DNA of 64,000 bases, taken from contig JADYYP010000024.1 in assembly GCA_020853575.1 (NCBI GenBank), positions 164,687 to 228,686 of the forward strand, written 5' to 3'. The notes under the pieces were generated by a model. It was not told the origin of the DNA and made no database searches. It worked only from the letters and a program-made list of their open reading frames with translations. Every line of letters starts with the position of its first letter. Position 1 is the first letter of the stretch. This document shows positions 9,060-19,378 of the stretch, piece by piece. Source of the DNA: Planctomycetota bacterium. Lineage in GTDB: Bacteria > Planctomycetota > UBA1135 > GCA-002686595. The position numbers and the translations under genes were made by a program.

Positions 9060-9800
9060 ATGAGCCGCAGCGCGCGCCCCTACTCACTCGGACTCGGCCG
9101 TGGAATCGCGTTCGCCGAGCTCCCCGCCGAGATCGAGGCCGCGTTGCCGCAGTGGATGGCGAGCGCGACCGTCGCGGGCGCTGTCGAGCTCAAGCCTTCG
9201 ACGGTGTGGCGTGTCGGGGCGTTCGCGGTCAAGCGTTTCCCGGCGCCGACGGCGTGGCTGCGGCTCACGCGCAGAGCTCCGGCGCTGCGCTGCGCCGAGG
9301 CCTGCGCGCGCATCGCTCCGGTCGCGACACCCGCGCCGCTCGTCGCGCTCGAAGTCTCGGCGGGACCGCGCGCTGGCGAGAGCTGGTTGATCGTCGATTT
9401 CATCGAGGGCGAGCATCTGACGCGCGCTCTGCGCGGCGATCCACGCGCCGTGAGCGAGCTGCCCGCGTTCTTCGCGACGATGCACGAGCACGGCGTGCTC
9501 CACGGCGATCTCAACGCGGCCAATTTGCTGTGGGACGGCACGCGCTGGCAGTTGATCGACCTCGAGGGCTTGCGCGGGTCGCTGCACCGATTGCGCATGC
9601 AAGCCATCGCCCGCGATCAGTGGTCGCGCGTCGTGGGAACACTGCGCGACCCCGAGTTCGTGCGGCCATTGCACGCGGAGTACTGCAAACTCCTCGGGCG
9701 CGGCGATGCCGAGCGCGAGTGGCCGCGCATCGAGCGCCGCGGACGGCGACTCGCCCAGCGCTACGATCGGCTGCTCGCCGAGCGCGCCGCCAAGGGTTGA
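9060..9800 (+). CDS. Lipopolysaccharide kinase (Kdo/WaaP) family-like protein
   Basis: A 246-residue protein from the ATG at 9060. It has the reduced protein-kinase fold of WaaP/KdkA: AVKRF with the ATP-contacting Lys58, HEHGVLHGDLNAANLL with catalytic Asp150, and QLIDLEG with metal-binding Asp167. WaaP-like enzymes phosphorylate heptose or Kdo of the LPS inner core. The divergent neighbour is a GT4 glycosyltransferase, which supports an envelope-glycan role. Other small kinase-fold families (RIO-like, aminoglycoside phosphotransferase) are possible, but the HGDLNAANLLW spacing favours the Kdo/WaaP group. Confidence 0.8.
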   Translation: MSRSARPYSLGLGRGIAFAELPAEIEAALPQWMASATVAGAVELKPSTVWRVGAFAVKRFPAPTAWLRLTRRAPALRCAEACARIAPVATPAPLVALEVSAGPRAGESWLIVDFIEGEHLTRALRGDPRAVSELPAFFATMHEHGVLHGDLNAANLLWDGTRWQLIDLEGLRGSLHRLRMQAIARDQWSRVVGTLRDPEFVRPLHAEYCKLLGRGDAEREWPRIERRGRRLAQRYDRLLAERAAKG

Positions 9801-9977
9801 ACGGCATCGAGGAAGGTCGCGGCCGCTCCGCTCGCAAGGGCGAAACCCGTCAATCTTCGTGCAGCGCGCGGCGCGAAGGGCGTAGTGCGAACTCGACGCG
9901 TCTCGGCAGCGGTCCACCCCGCACGTTTGTCGCGCGAAGGGGCTGCGCTCCGCGAGCGCGCTCGTAGGATGCGAAGC

Positions 9978-10496
9978 ATGTCGAGCGCACCCACACGCTG
10001 CCCAGGTTGTGGCTTCGAACACCCCGCCGGAACGGGAGTCTACGAGGGCTACTATCACGCTTCGCCCGAGTGCTGGAACGTCTTCCTCCAAGTGATGACG
10101 CGCGAGTACGAGGACGCCGTGTTGTTCGGTCAAGTGCACCAACTCTCGGTCGATGCCTACGCCGTGCAGCACGCCGGCGGTCCGCATCCCGACAAATCCG
10201 TGTGCATCCACCTCGTCGGTCTGTACTGGACCTTGGAGCGTGGAGTCGCACCGCCGGACGTCCCGCGGCGCCTGCAGGCACTGGCGGCGAATGTCGAGCG
10301 CTGGCCGCATCTCGAGCTTCCCGCGCAGCGCGCGGCGCTCACGGTCGCGCACGTCGCCGACGCCGACACGCCCAGCGAGCACGCACGAAACGTGCGCGCC
10401 TGGTCGAGCGAGGTGTGGGCCTCCTGGAAGGAGCACCACGCCGCGGTCGCACAGCTCGCGCAACGCACGTTCGAAGCCGTTAGCTCGGGGGCGTGA
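9978..10496 (+). CDS. DUF5946 family protein
   Basis: A 172-residue soluble protein from the ATG at 9978; an in-frame ATG at 9969 would add three residues. It begins with a CPGCG zinc-knuckle-like pair and continues with YHASPECW, a VHQLSVDAYAVQHAGG block (about 52-67) and a KSVCIHLVGLYW helix. That order matches what I recall of DUF5946, a family without assigned biochemistry, whose conserved His and Asp suggest metal binding. The stop codon overlaps the GTG of the next gene, so it is probably co-transcribed with the alpha/beta hydrolase. Confidence 0.75.
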   Translation: MSSAPTRCPGCGFEHPAGTGVYEGYYHASPECWNVFLQVMTREYEDAVLFGQVHQLSVDAYAVQHAGGPHPDKSVCIHLVGLYWTLERGVAPPDVPRRLQALAANVERWPHLELPAQRAALTVAHVADADTPSEHARNVRAWSSEVWASWKEHHAAVAQLAQRTFEAVSSGA

Positions 10497-11416
10497 GCTC
10501 CGCTCAGCGCTCTCGCGTCAGCGGCCTCGACGCTCTTGGCGCGCCGCCGGGCAAGCGCCGCAGCCGTCGCGTAGTGTTCGCGCTCGCCACGGCGTGCGCC
10601 TTGGCCGCGGCCCTGGCGCTGAGCCGCGGCGCATTCGCGCCACCGTCGACGGAGCACGCCTTCGAGGGTCGCCCCCAGCCCACCGAACAGCTCTACACCA
10701 CCGCCGCGGGGCGCTCGATCTTCGCCGCAGCGACGGGGCTCGATTCCGGACCGCTGATCGTATTCGTCCACGGCACGCCGGGGGCTTGGAACGACTTCGC
10801 GTTCGTGATGGCCACGCCGGAGCTCGCGGCGCGCGCGCGCCTGGTCGCGGTCGACCGCATCGGTTGGGGACACTCGGCCGAGGGCGGGATCGAGGCCTCG
10901 CTCGCGGAGCAGGCGCGCGCCGTCGCGAGCGTGATCGAAGCTCAGCCCGAGACGCGCACGGTCGTGCTCGTCGGGCATTCGCTGGGCGCTCCGATCGCCG
11001 CGCGCCTGGCGGCGGACCGCGCCGAATTGATCGACGCCCTGGTGCTCGTCGCCGGCGCGCTCGATCCGGCGCTCGAGGAGCCGACCTGGTACCAAGCGCT
11101 CGGACGCACGGCGTGGATCACCCCGCTCGTACCCGAGGTGCTGCGGCGCGCCGACCTCGAGCTCTTGTCGCTGCGCGCCGAGCTCGAGGCGTTGGCTCCG
11201 GCCCTGGGCGAGCTCACGCTGCCCGTGCGCGTGCTGCACGGGCTGGACGACGCGCTGGTCCCCGTCGAGAACGCCGACTACCTCGCGCGCTCGCTGCGCC
11301 GCGCGCCGTTCGAGATCGAGCGCATCCCCGACCAGGGGCATTTGATCCCTTGGCAGTGCCCCGAGCGCATCGTCGCGGTGCTGCTGGCGCTGCTGAGCGA
11401 GAGCGACTCTCGCTAG
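10493..11416 (+). CDS. Membrane-anchored alpha/beta-fold hydrolase
   Basis: About 307 residues from a GTG start at 10493 that overlaps the preceding stop (GTGA). Residues ~25-45 are hydrophobic after a basic stretch (GKRRSRR), giving a signal anchor or cleavable signal. The hydrolase core shows IVFVHGTPGAWNDF (oxyanion region), LVGHSLGAP with nucleophile Ser163, HGLDDALVP with the acid Asp near 252-253, and DQGHLIPW with His283, a complete Ser-Asp-His triad. The substrate (ester, epoxide or haloalkane) cannot be decided from sequence. It ends close to a small unrelated gene. Confidence 0.85.
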   Translation: MSSAQRSRVSGLDALGAPPGKRRSRRVVFALATACALAAALALSRGAFAPPSTEHAFEGRPQPTEQLYTTAAGRSIFAAATGLDSGPLIVFVHGTPGAWNDFAFVMATPELAARARLVAVDRIGWGHSAEGGIEASLAEQARAVASVIEAQPETRTVVLVGHSLGAPIAARLAADRAELIDALVLVAGALDPALEEPTWYQALGRTAWITPLVPEVLRRADLELLSLRAELEALAPALGELTLPVRVLHGLDDALVPVENADYLARSLRRAPFEIERIPDQGHLIPWQCPERIVAVLLALLSESDSR

Positions 11417-11518
11417 GGCGCGGAGCTCTCGGCCTGCGCACACTTTCCCGCGCGGCCGCGGCTGCGAGAACTTCCGAGCGGCGCGCCAGAAGTGCTAGCG
11501 TTGTTCCAGGAGGTCGCG

Positions 11519-11725
11519 ATGAGCACATCCACGAACCATGGAGCGGGTGAGAGCGGCGCACACGACGCGAAACAGCGCGGGAAACCCGAGCGAGCGCCCG
11601 CGACTCCGCCCGAGAGCCAAGCGCAGCAGCCGCTCGAGGATCTGACCGGAAACGAGCCGCAGCGCACGCGCACCTTCGAGTTCCGCGCCCTGCGCCAGGA
11701 GCTCGACGAATCCGGCGGACACTGA
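11519..11725 (+). CDS. Small disordered hypothetical protein (68 aa)
   Basis: Not recognised. A 68-residue, strongly hydrophilic and probably disordered protein rich in Glu, Gln, Pro and Ser, ending in a basic/acidic helix (FEFRALRQELDESGGH). Support for a real gene comes from a near-ideal ribosome-binding site AGGAGG at 11508-11513, five bases before the ATG. Codon usage is less GC3-extreme than in neighbours, as expected for a low-complexity protein. It has no membrane segment or signal peptide. Function unknown. Confidence 0.6.
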   Translation: MSTSTNHGAGESGAHDAKQRGKPERAPATPPESQAQQPLEDLTGNEPQRTRTFEFRALRQELDESGGH

Positions 11726-11904
11726 ACAGATCACTGGCGGGGCGCTGCGCCGCGCACCGGTTCTCCAAGGGGGTCGCTCCACGCATCCGGCGCGCCAGTG
11801 CCAGCCAACGGAGCTTCTGGTCAGTTCGAAGCGCGGGCGAGGTGCGTTTCGCGGACGGTTCGCGCACGCGCTCGCTAAACCGTTGGAGAAGGTACCGTGA
11901 TCCC

Positions 11905-12144
11905 ATGAGCACCAAGCCCGTAGCGCCTTGTCCCAACTGCGGCGGCAGCAACCTGTATCGGAGCCAACTACTGCGTGCTGGTGGCGGGTACGCGCCGAAC
12001 TACTTGCCCGACCTCGGCTCGTTCTGGGCGGTGGCCAGGTTCAAGCTGGTCGTGTGCAGGGACTGCGGTCTCACGCGTTGGTTCGCGCAGCCGCCGGCCT
12101 TGGAGAAGCTCGACACGTCCGATCATTGGGAGCCTGTGAATTAG
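11905..12144 (+). CDS. Small zinc-ribbon protein
   Basis: A 79-residue protein starting at ATG 11905. It has two CxxC pairs, CPNCGGSN near residue 9 and CRDCGLTRWF near residue 51, separated by ~40 residues that include an aromatic strand (GSFWAVARFKLVVC). This is a standard zinc-ribbon arrangement and also matches small nucleic-acid-binding zinc-ribbon proteins. There is no catalytic motif. It stands alone between a small hypothetical gene and a possibly decayed gene on the other strand. Function unknown. Confidence 0.65.
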   Translation: MSTKPVAPCPNCGGSNLYRSQLLRAGGGYAPNYLPDLGSFWAVARFKLVVCRDCGLTRWFAQPPALEKLDTSDHWEPVN

Positions 12145-12175
12145 CGCACAGCGGATCGCTGGCACGTTCGGCGAT

Positions 12176-12421
12176 TCACTTCGCTCTCGTTGGCTTGCTC
12201 GCGGCCGCGGCACGCGCTTGCTCCAGCCACACCGCATCCATCGCCGCGATCGCTTCGGCGAAGAGCGCGCGCTGCTCGGGGTCGGCGATCTGGCGCAGTT
12301 CGAGCCAGGCGGCGACTTCGGTTGGCGCGATCCCGGACGCAGTGCCGGAGACCGCGTTGACGGCCCGTGAGATCAACAGCTCGAAGAACCCGCTCCAGAT
12401 CCGGCGCAGATCGTCGAACAC
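12176..12421 (-). CDS. Hypothetical helical protein, possibly 5'-truncated
   Basis: Not recognised. An 81-residue frame from a GTG at 12421, predicted helical and rich in Ala and Trp (IWSGFFELLISRAVNAVSG, VAAWLELRQIADPEQ). Upstream of the GTG the same frame stays open and protein-like to about 12575 (a Lys/Arg-rich helical stretch with KLAYGRDAANHQAKRSK), but I see no ATG there. This suggests either a rare start codon or a gene that has lost its 5' end. No phage or mobile-element hallmark adjoins it. Confidence 0.4.
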   Translation of the reverse strand: MFDDLRRIWSGFFELLISRAVNAVSGTASGIAPTEVAAWLELRQIADPEQRALFAEAIAAMDAVWLEQARAAAASKPTRAK

Positions 12422-12792
12422 CTCGACGCGCCGCCGCCATGCCTTCGAGCGCTTGGCCTGGTGGTTCGCCGCGTCCCGGCCGTAGGCGAGTTTCCAGCGG
12501 AGCGCGGCTACGAGTTTCCCAGCGACCTCGCCTTGCGTTCCGCTCGGAGGTTCTCCCAGCGGCCGGCCTGCTCCGCGATCCGCTCACGCAGCGGCCGATG
12601 CTGACAGCTCAGCGTCGGGTCGCGGGCACTGGCTCGCGCTCGAATGTCGTGGACGCTCGAGGATGCGAGACCTCAGGATGTTGGATGCGCCGTCGCCCCG
12701 AGGGTGCCGGACGTCGAGACCGTGATGCCTTCTCGCACTCCGAGCGCACCATACCGCGCGCCGCCCGGGCCAAGAAACCGACAGAACTCACC
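12422..12792. other. Intergenic stretch with probable decayed coding sequence
   Basis: The part 12422-12575 continues the minus-strand frame of the 81-residue protein without an ATG start. The rest, 12576-12792, precedes the DsrE gene and contains no recognisable gene, repeat or hairpin that I can support. It presumably carries the promoter of the downstream gene. Confidence 0.4.
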
Positions 12793-13119
12793 ATGCGCAC
12801 CGTCGTTCTCTGCACGCAAGATCAGATGGGTCACGGCGACCGCGAGCTCGGCCGCAAGATCCTGGGCACGTTCCTGCGCAAGGCGATCGCGCTCGATGGC
12901 TTGGACGCGATCGTGTTCTACAACTTCGGCGTCAAGCTGCTGGCCGCCGACTCGCCGGTGCTGACCGAGCTCACACTGCTCGCCGAGCGCGGCATCGACT
13001 TGGTTCCCTGCGGTACGTGCGTCGAGAAGCTCGGGATCCAGCTCGCGCTCGGCAAGGTGTCCGACATGGACACGATCCTGCGCGAGCTCGCGCGCGCCGA
13101 GAAAGTGATCACGCTGTGA
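12793..13119 (+). CDS. DsrE-family protein like the C-terminal half of YedF
   Basis: A 108-residue protein from the ATG at 12793. The sequence follows the DsrE-like domain found at the C terminus of YedF: TQDQMGHGDRELGRKILGTFL, FYNFGVKLLA, then GIDLVPCGTCVEKLGI with the redox Cys pair Cys73/Cys76, and a terminal AEKVITL strand. YedF is linked to selenium and sulfur-relay metabolism and normally carries an N-terminal TusA/SirA domain, which is absent here. No selenophosphate or thio-relay gene is nearby. It may act as a stand-alone sulfur carrier; its 3' end overlaps the convergent minus-strand gene by 11 bases. Confidence 0.8.
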   Translation: MRTVVLCTQDQMGHGDRELGRKILGTFLRKAIALDGLDAIVFYNFGVKLLAADSPVLTELTLLAERGIDLVPCGTCVEKLGIQLALGKVSDMDTILRELARAEKVITL

Positions 13120-13639
13120 GCGCGCCGGCTCCGGCCGCCGGAGCGTCGGGCACGAACGCGTAGTCGTCGTCGAAGGCTCCGAGGAAGGTGTTGGCCGGCG
13201 AGAACAAGAGCAGCACCGGCTGCATGCGCTGGATGCGCGCGTAGAACGACGGCCCGACGTCGATCAACATGCGCTCGCACGGCACTCGAGCCGGCGAGGC
13301 TCGCCCCGCCAGCGTGAAGTGGTAGGCGGCCGTGATGCGCACGACGATCTGGTGCATCGGCTCGCCGCGCGCCTTCGAGTAGGGCGAGAGCTCCTTGCGC
13401 GCGATCACGGCCTGGAGCAGCAAAGGGCGCCGCAGCCGATCCAGAGACCCGCGCAGACCGAAGACCGCGGTCGTGAACAGCGCCAACCACGCCAGCGGGG
13501 CGCGCGCGGGCGGCGGGCTGAAGTAGGCGCCTGCGCCGAGCGCCGCGCCGATCGCGAGCCCGTACCACCAGTCGTGGCGACGGTCCTTGCGCAGCGCGGG
13601 CTGCGCGAGCGGCAGGATGCGGTCGAAGTCGGGCTCCAC
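13109..13639 (-). CDS. Hypothetical protein with two membrane segments
   Basis: Not recognised. The start is put at GTG 13639 (176 residues, beginning VEPDFDRILPLAQ), because the frame further upstream is low-complexity. Two hydrophobic segments, around residues 22-35 (GLAIGAALGAGAYF) and 43-55 (LAWLALFTTAVFG), suggest a short membrane hairpin. A cytoplasmic beta-rich C-terminal domain follows (RMLIDVGPSFYARIQ, ending FVPDAPAAGAG). The start is uncertain. It is convergent with, and slightly overlaps, the DsrE gene, and divergent from the ABC exporter. Confidence 0.55.
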   Translation of the reverse strand: MEPDFDRILPLAQPALRKDRRHDWWYGLAIGAALGAGAYFSPPPARAPLAWLALFTTAVFGLRGSLDRLRRPLLLQAVIARKELSPYSKARGEPMHQIVVRITAAYHFTLAGRASPARVPCERMLIDVGPSFYARIQRMQPVLLLFSPANTFLGAFDDDYAFVPDAPAAGAGALTA

Positions 13640-13859
13640 GGCGCGGAGCGCGAGCCTAGCCCGGCCGATCGGCGGGCTTCGCGCTGAAAGCACCAAAACA
13701 GCTCCGCCGCCGGTCGACGGGAGCAGCGCTCGCGCGAGCGGCACCGCGATGGAATCGCGGCCGGCGCGCGCCCGCTCTCGCTCGAGGATTCGCCGCACCG
13801 ATCCTCCGGCCGTATCGTGGCCACGATCGGCGCGCCGCGGCGGGTGCGCGGGACCCGAG

Positions 13860-15671
<1,812 letters not shown>

Positions 15672-15797
15672 GCACGACCGCGCGCCGCGACCGGGTACGC
15701 ACGCGCACCCCATGGCGGATTTCAAATGTGGACTCCTAGACTCGCGGGACCGTGACGATCGCCGTCACCTTCCCTCCCCCGAAACTCGGAAGCTCCC

Positions 15798-16565
15798 ATG
15801 TCCCACGATCTCGGAACCCCCATCGAAGCCACCCCCGCACGCTCCGTTCTCACGCCGCTGGCGATCGCGCTGGCCCTCGCCGGTTGCAGCACGACGCCCG
15901 CGCGTCACGACGCGCTCGCCGCGCGGCCCATGCCCGCCACGGAATCCGGCCTCGAGCGCGCGAGCGACGCGGGCGCGCGCAACGAAGCCAATTTCCCCGA
16001 GCTGACGCCGAGCCCGCTCGCGCTCCAAGAGTCGGGCTTCGTGCCGGAGTGGTGCTTCGCGCTTTCCGTGGGCTACACCTGCGTCGACAGCTCGAGCGGT
16101 GATTTCTCGCAGAACGATGTCGACGAGACCGACACCGGCTTCGCGGGATCGGTGGCCTATCGCCCGCTGCGCTGGGTCTCGGCGGAGCTCTGCTACCAAG
16201 ACCTCGGCCAGGAGACCTACATCGATCGCAGCACGCCGGGCTTCGTGTTCGATGGCAAGGTCGACACCACGGCCTACGGCCTGTCGGCGGTCGGCCACTA
16301 CCCGCTGAGCGAGCTCGGGCTCGGTGGCTTCTGGGCGCGCGTCGAAGCGCTCGCACGCCTGGGCGTCCTCAAGTGGGAGGCCGAGGACAAGGGCGTCACC
16401 GTCGGCGCCGGCTCGTACTCCGAGAGCGACGACGGCACCGATCTGACCTACGGCCTGGGAGCGCGCGTCGTGCTGCTCGACCACCTCTCGGCGCGCCTGG
16501 AGTGGAACGCCATCGACGACATCGACTTCTCGAACTGGTGGCTCGGGTTCCTCTGGTCGCTGTGA
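15798..16565 (+). CDS. Outer-membrane beta-barrel protein with lipobox-like N terminus
   Basis: A 255-residue exported protein from the ATG at 15798. A hydrophobic segment ends in LALAGC (Cys30), a standard lipobox, although the n-region before it is unusually long. After a polar linker, alternating strands such as FALSVGYTCVDSSSG, GFAGSVAYRPLRWVSAELCY, FWARVEALARLGV, YGLGARVVLLDHLSARLEW and a terminal FSNWWLGFLWSL describe a small, probably eight-stranded barrel of the OmpA-N/outer-membrane-beta-barrel class. Lipidation plus a barrel is an odd combination, so the true signal type is uncertain. It is convergent with the P-domain protein, with a strong hairpin between them. Confidence 0.75.
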   Translation: MSHDLGTPIEATPARSVLTPLAIALALAGCSTTPARHDALAARPMPATESGLERASDAGARNEANFPELTPSPLALQESGFVPEWCFALSVGYTCVDSSSGDFSQNDVDETDTGFAGSVAYRPLRWVSAELCYQDLGQETYIDRSTPGFVFDGKVDTTAYGLSAVGHYPLSELGLGGFWARVEALARLGVLKWEAEDKGVTVGAGSYSESDDGTDLTYGLGARVVLLDHLSARLEWNAIDDIDFSNWWLGFLWSL

Positions 16566-16575
16566 TCCGCGGCGA

Positions 16576-16610
16576 GCTCCACGGCGCGCACGCGCGCCGC
16601 GTCGTGGAGC
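16576..16610. terminator. Stem-loop between convergent genes
   Basis: An 8-bp outer stem (GCTCCACG at 16576-16583 with CGTGGAGC at 16603-16610) encloses a second GC-only stem (GGCGCGC/GCGCGCC). It lies between the two convergent stop codons, so it could end transcription in both directions. No U-tract follows on either strand, so intrinsic termination is not certain. Confidence 0.45.
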
Positions 16611-16620
16611 CGCGCCCGCG

Positions 16621-19167
16621 TCAGGGCTGGTAGGTGAGCTCGAGCGCGGCGGAGAGGAACGTCGTCTTGCACGACTGCGGGTCGCGGAACCAACCCTGGA
16701 CGTGCGCTTGCTGCCCGATGCTCCAAGGGTTTCCGAGCGCGCTCGGATTGGCCAGCTGGAAGGCGTTCCAATCGAGCACCAACGAGCCGTTGCACTGCCC
16801 CGCGGCCCCGCCGGAGATCTGCGCGAAGGTGCGTTGGGTCGGCGGCTTGACGCACAGGAAGCTCGAGCCGCCGCTGCACCAGGCCTGATTCTGCGTGCCG
16901 TTGACGCCGTAGAAGACGATGCCGGACTTCTGGCCTTCGACGGACGACACCGTCACCACGCAGATGTTGGAGTGGGCGACGTTGGGGTTGTTGACCGCCG
17001 CAATGCTCGGGATGCAGCCCGAGCTCGTGCCAGGCAAGGTCGGCGTGCAGAACGTCAGCGGGCCCGACCCCGAGCACGTCGAGAGCGTCAGATCCCAGCG
17101 GTTGAGCGTGCCCGTGTCGTTGCCGAAGTCGTCGAACACCTCGATCGTCCAGGTGCCGTTGGGGTTCTCGCCCACGAAGTTGTCGAACGAGCCTTCCGGG
17201 GCCAACGGCGTCGCGACCACCAGGTCGAGGTAGGGATAGTCCGAGGGTGCGACGGCGAGCGCCGGATCCCAGGTCGTGCCGTTGTAGACGTCGTCGAGGT
17301 TGCCGGCGTTGTCGCTGGCGACCACCACCGTGGTGCCCGCGGGTGAGGTGAGCTTGATGTCTATGTCGTCCGACCAGGTGTGCTGGATCTCGGTGTAGAG
17401 CACGAGCTTCGAGAGCGACGTGCTCAAGCCGCTGACGGCGATCGTGTCCGTCACCGAGCCGAGGTCGGGAATCGCCACCAAGGGCGAGCTCGAGAAGGTC
17501 GTCGCGCTCGTCACGGGAGCGATCGGGACCGTCGCCAGCGTCAGCGACCAGTTGGTCAAACTGCCCGCGACCGCCGTGGAGTCGTCGGTGATGCGCAGCG
17601 TCCACACGCCGTTGGGATTCTCGCCGCGGAACGCGCTCAAGCGTCCCTCGGGGCTCAGCGGCGTCGCCACCACGTTGAGCGTGTAGAAGTGGTCCGTCAC
17701 CGGATCGTTGGCGTCGTCGTCGAACAGCGTGCCGTTGAACACTCCGCCGGTGAAGCCGTTGTCGGTCGTGACCGTGATCGTCTTGCCCGAAGGCGCGGAG
17801 AGCGTGATGTCGAGGTCGGCGCAGGCGCCGTGGGCGATGGTGGTGAGCAAGTCGACGTCCCACAGATACGAGCCCATCCCCGAAACGTTCGCGGTGAAGG
17901 CCGTCGTCGGTCCCGCGCCGAATTCCGGGATCGCTCCGCTCGTGCCGGAGAAGCTCGCGAGCGGGCTGGGGCTCAACGGCGCGCTGGCCGAGACCGTCAA
18001 GTCCCAGCGCACCAAGCTGCCAACGTTGGTCGCGGTGTCGTCGCTGACCGAGAGCGTCCAGTTGCCGTTGGGATTCTGGCCGAGGAAGTTGTCGAACGAC
18101 CCCTCGGGCGAGAGCAGCGCCGCGACGACGTTGTCGGCGAACAGCTTGTCGGTCACCGGCGCGGTTGCATCCGGATCGAAGGTCGTGCCGTTGAACACGT
18201 TGTCGAAGCTCCCGCCCCCATCGGTGGTGACCACCACCGCTGTGCCCGCGGGCGAGATCAAGCGCACGTCGAGATCGGCGGAGAACGTGTGGGGCAGCTC
18301 GACGTAGAGCTTGACGGCGGTGGTGAACGAGCCGAGCCCGGAGACCGCGACCACGTCGTTGGTCGTGGCGTTGTCGGCCAGCGCCAGGTTCGGGGTGCGC
18401 GCGAAGGTGCTCGTCGTCTGGCTCGGCGCGCTCGGCAAGCTGGCCACCTCGATCGTCCACGAGCCGAGCGAGCCGGTGTTGGACAAGTTGTCGTCCTGGA
18501 CGAACAGCGTCCACGTGCCGTTGGGGTTCTCGCCGCGGAAAGCCGCCAGTCGACCCTCGGCGCTCAGCGGCGTCGCGACCACCAGATTCGTGAACACGCG
18601 GTCGGTGACCGGATCGTTGACGTTGTCGTCCCACAGGGTGCCGTTGAAGCAGTCGTCGTTGATGCCCGCGTTGTCCGTGGTCAACACCACCGCGGTGCCC
18701 GCGGGCGAGATCAGGGTGACATCGAGGTCCTGGCAGGCCGTGTGTGCGAGGAAGGTGCGCACGTTGACGTCCCACAGGTAGGCGCCCAAGCCCGAGACCG
18801 TGGCCGTGAACTGCACCGAGGAGGTGCTCGGGATCGGACCCGCGCTGCCATTGAACACGGCCGAAGTGGTCGACGAGCCACAGGTCGGCGTGATCAGGGA
18901 TTGGGCACTCGTGAGCGGGCTCGCCGCGAGCTCGCCCATCGTCCCGAAGGTCGCGTTCGCCGGATCGTCGCCACCCAAGTGCTCGGCGTGCCGCTGGTAG
19001 CTCTCGAGCAGCGCCGTCAACTCACGCTGCGGGGCCCCGCTGGTCCGTGCGCGCTCGATCTGGCGTGCGATCTCGAGCATGCGCTGGTGTTCCTGCGACT
19101 GCGCGAGCGCGCCGCCGCCGAGCACCCAACCGGCCAATGCGAACGAGAGCGAGAGACAACGAACCAT
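16621..19167 (-). CDS. Secreted protein with four P/Homo B domains and a shared C-terminal domain
   Basis: An 848-residue protein from the ATG at 19167 with a signal peptide (about 1-22, ...GGGALAQ). After a helical segment (25-62) come four jelly-roll P/Homo B-type domains, roughly 105-243, 255-385, 400-540 and 555-690. Each contains a DLDvtLiSPaGT strand, an FNGT or YNGT loop and the ENPNGTWTL signature. Domains 1 and 3 share YLWDV...AH.AC.DLD, and 2 and 4 share a different pattern, implying duplication of an A-B pair. The last ~140 residues are the domain found in five other proteins here (EGQKSGIVFYG, SFLCVKPPTQR, CNGSLVLDWNAF). P domains usually stabilise subtilases, but no protease domain is present, so a structural or binding role is likely. 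Confidence 0.88.
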   Translation of the reverse strand: MVRCLSLSFALAGWVLGGGALAQSQEHQRMLEIARQIERARTSGAPQRELTALLESYQRHAEHLGGDDPANATFGTMGELAASPLTSAQSLITPTCGSSTTSAVFNGSAGPIPSTSSVQFTATVSGLGAYLWDVNVRTFLAHTACQDLDVTLISPAGTAVVLTTDNAGINDDCFNGTLWDDNVNDPVTDRVFTNLVVATPLSAEGRLAAFRGENPNGTWTLFVQDDNLSNTGSLGSWTIEVASLPSAPSQTTSTFARTPNLALADNATTNDVVAVSGLGSFTTAVKLYVELPHTFSADLDVRLISPAGTAVVVTTDGGGSFDNVFNGTTFDPDATAPVTDKLFADNVVAALLSPEGSFDNFLGQNPNGNWTLSVSDDTATNVGSLVRWDLTVSASAPLSPSPLASFSGTSGAIPEFGAGPTTAFTANVSGMGSYLWDVDLLTTIAHGACADLDITLSAPSGKTITVTTDNGFTGGVFNGTLFDDDANDPVTDHFYTLNVVATPLSPEGRLSAFRGENPNGVWTLRITDDSTAVAGSLTNWSLTLATVPIAPVTSATTFSSSPLVAIPDLGSVTDTIAVSGLSTSLSKLVLYTEIQHTWSDDIDIKLTSPAGTTVVVASDNAGNLDDVYNGTTWDPALAVAPSDYPYLDLVVATPLAPEGSFDNFVGENPNGTWTIEVFDDFGNDTGTLNRWDLTLSTCSGSGPLTFCTPTLPGTSSGCIPSIAAVNNPNVAHSNICVVTVSSVEGQKSGIVFYGVNGTQNQAWCSGGSSFLCVKPPTQRTFAQISGGAAGQCNGSLVLDWNAFQLANPSALGNPWSIGQQAHVQGWFRDPQSCKTTFLSAALELTYQP

Positions 19168-19378
19168 CGAGCGCCTCCTGAGCAGGTCGTCACGCTTCGC
19201 CGCGCCGAGCGCCGAACGCTCGACCCACCCGCGGACGAAAGAGCACGCCATGGTACGCGCCGTCGCGCGGACTCGCAGCCGCCGCGGCGCCGTTGATCGA
19301 AGCTTGTCGGAGGCTCGGGCGCGTCTCGAGACGCTGGCCACACTCCACGGCGAGGCGCCGGCGCGCTATCGTCCCGGC

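Noticed and set aside
9801..9977. Possible small gene between the kinase and the DUF5946 protein
   Set aside because: Only 177 bp and no frame with a ribosome-binding site or protein-like composition.
17380..19296. Long plus-strand frame opposite the four-P-domain protein
   Set aside because: Same low-complexity composition (Arg/Gly/Asp repeats) and no family match, while the minus strand has a clear signal peptide and domains.
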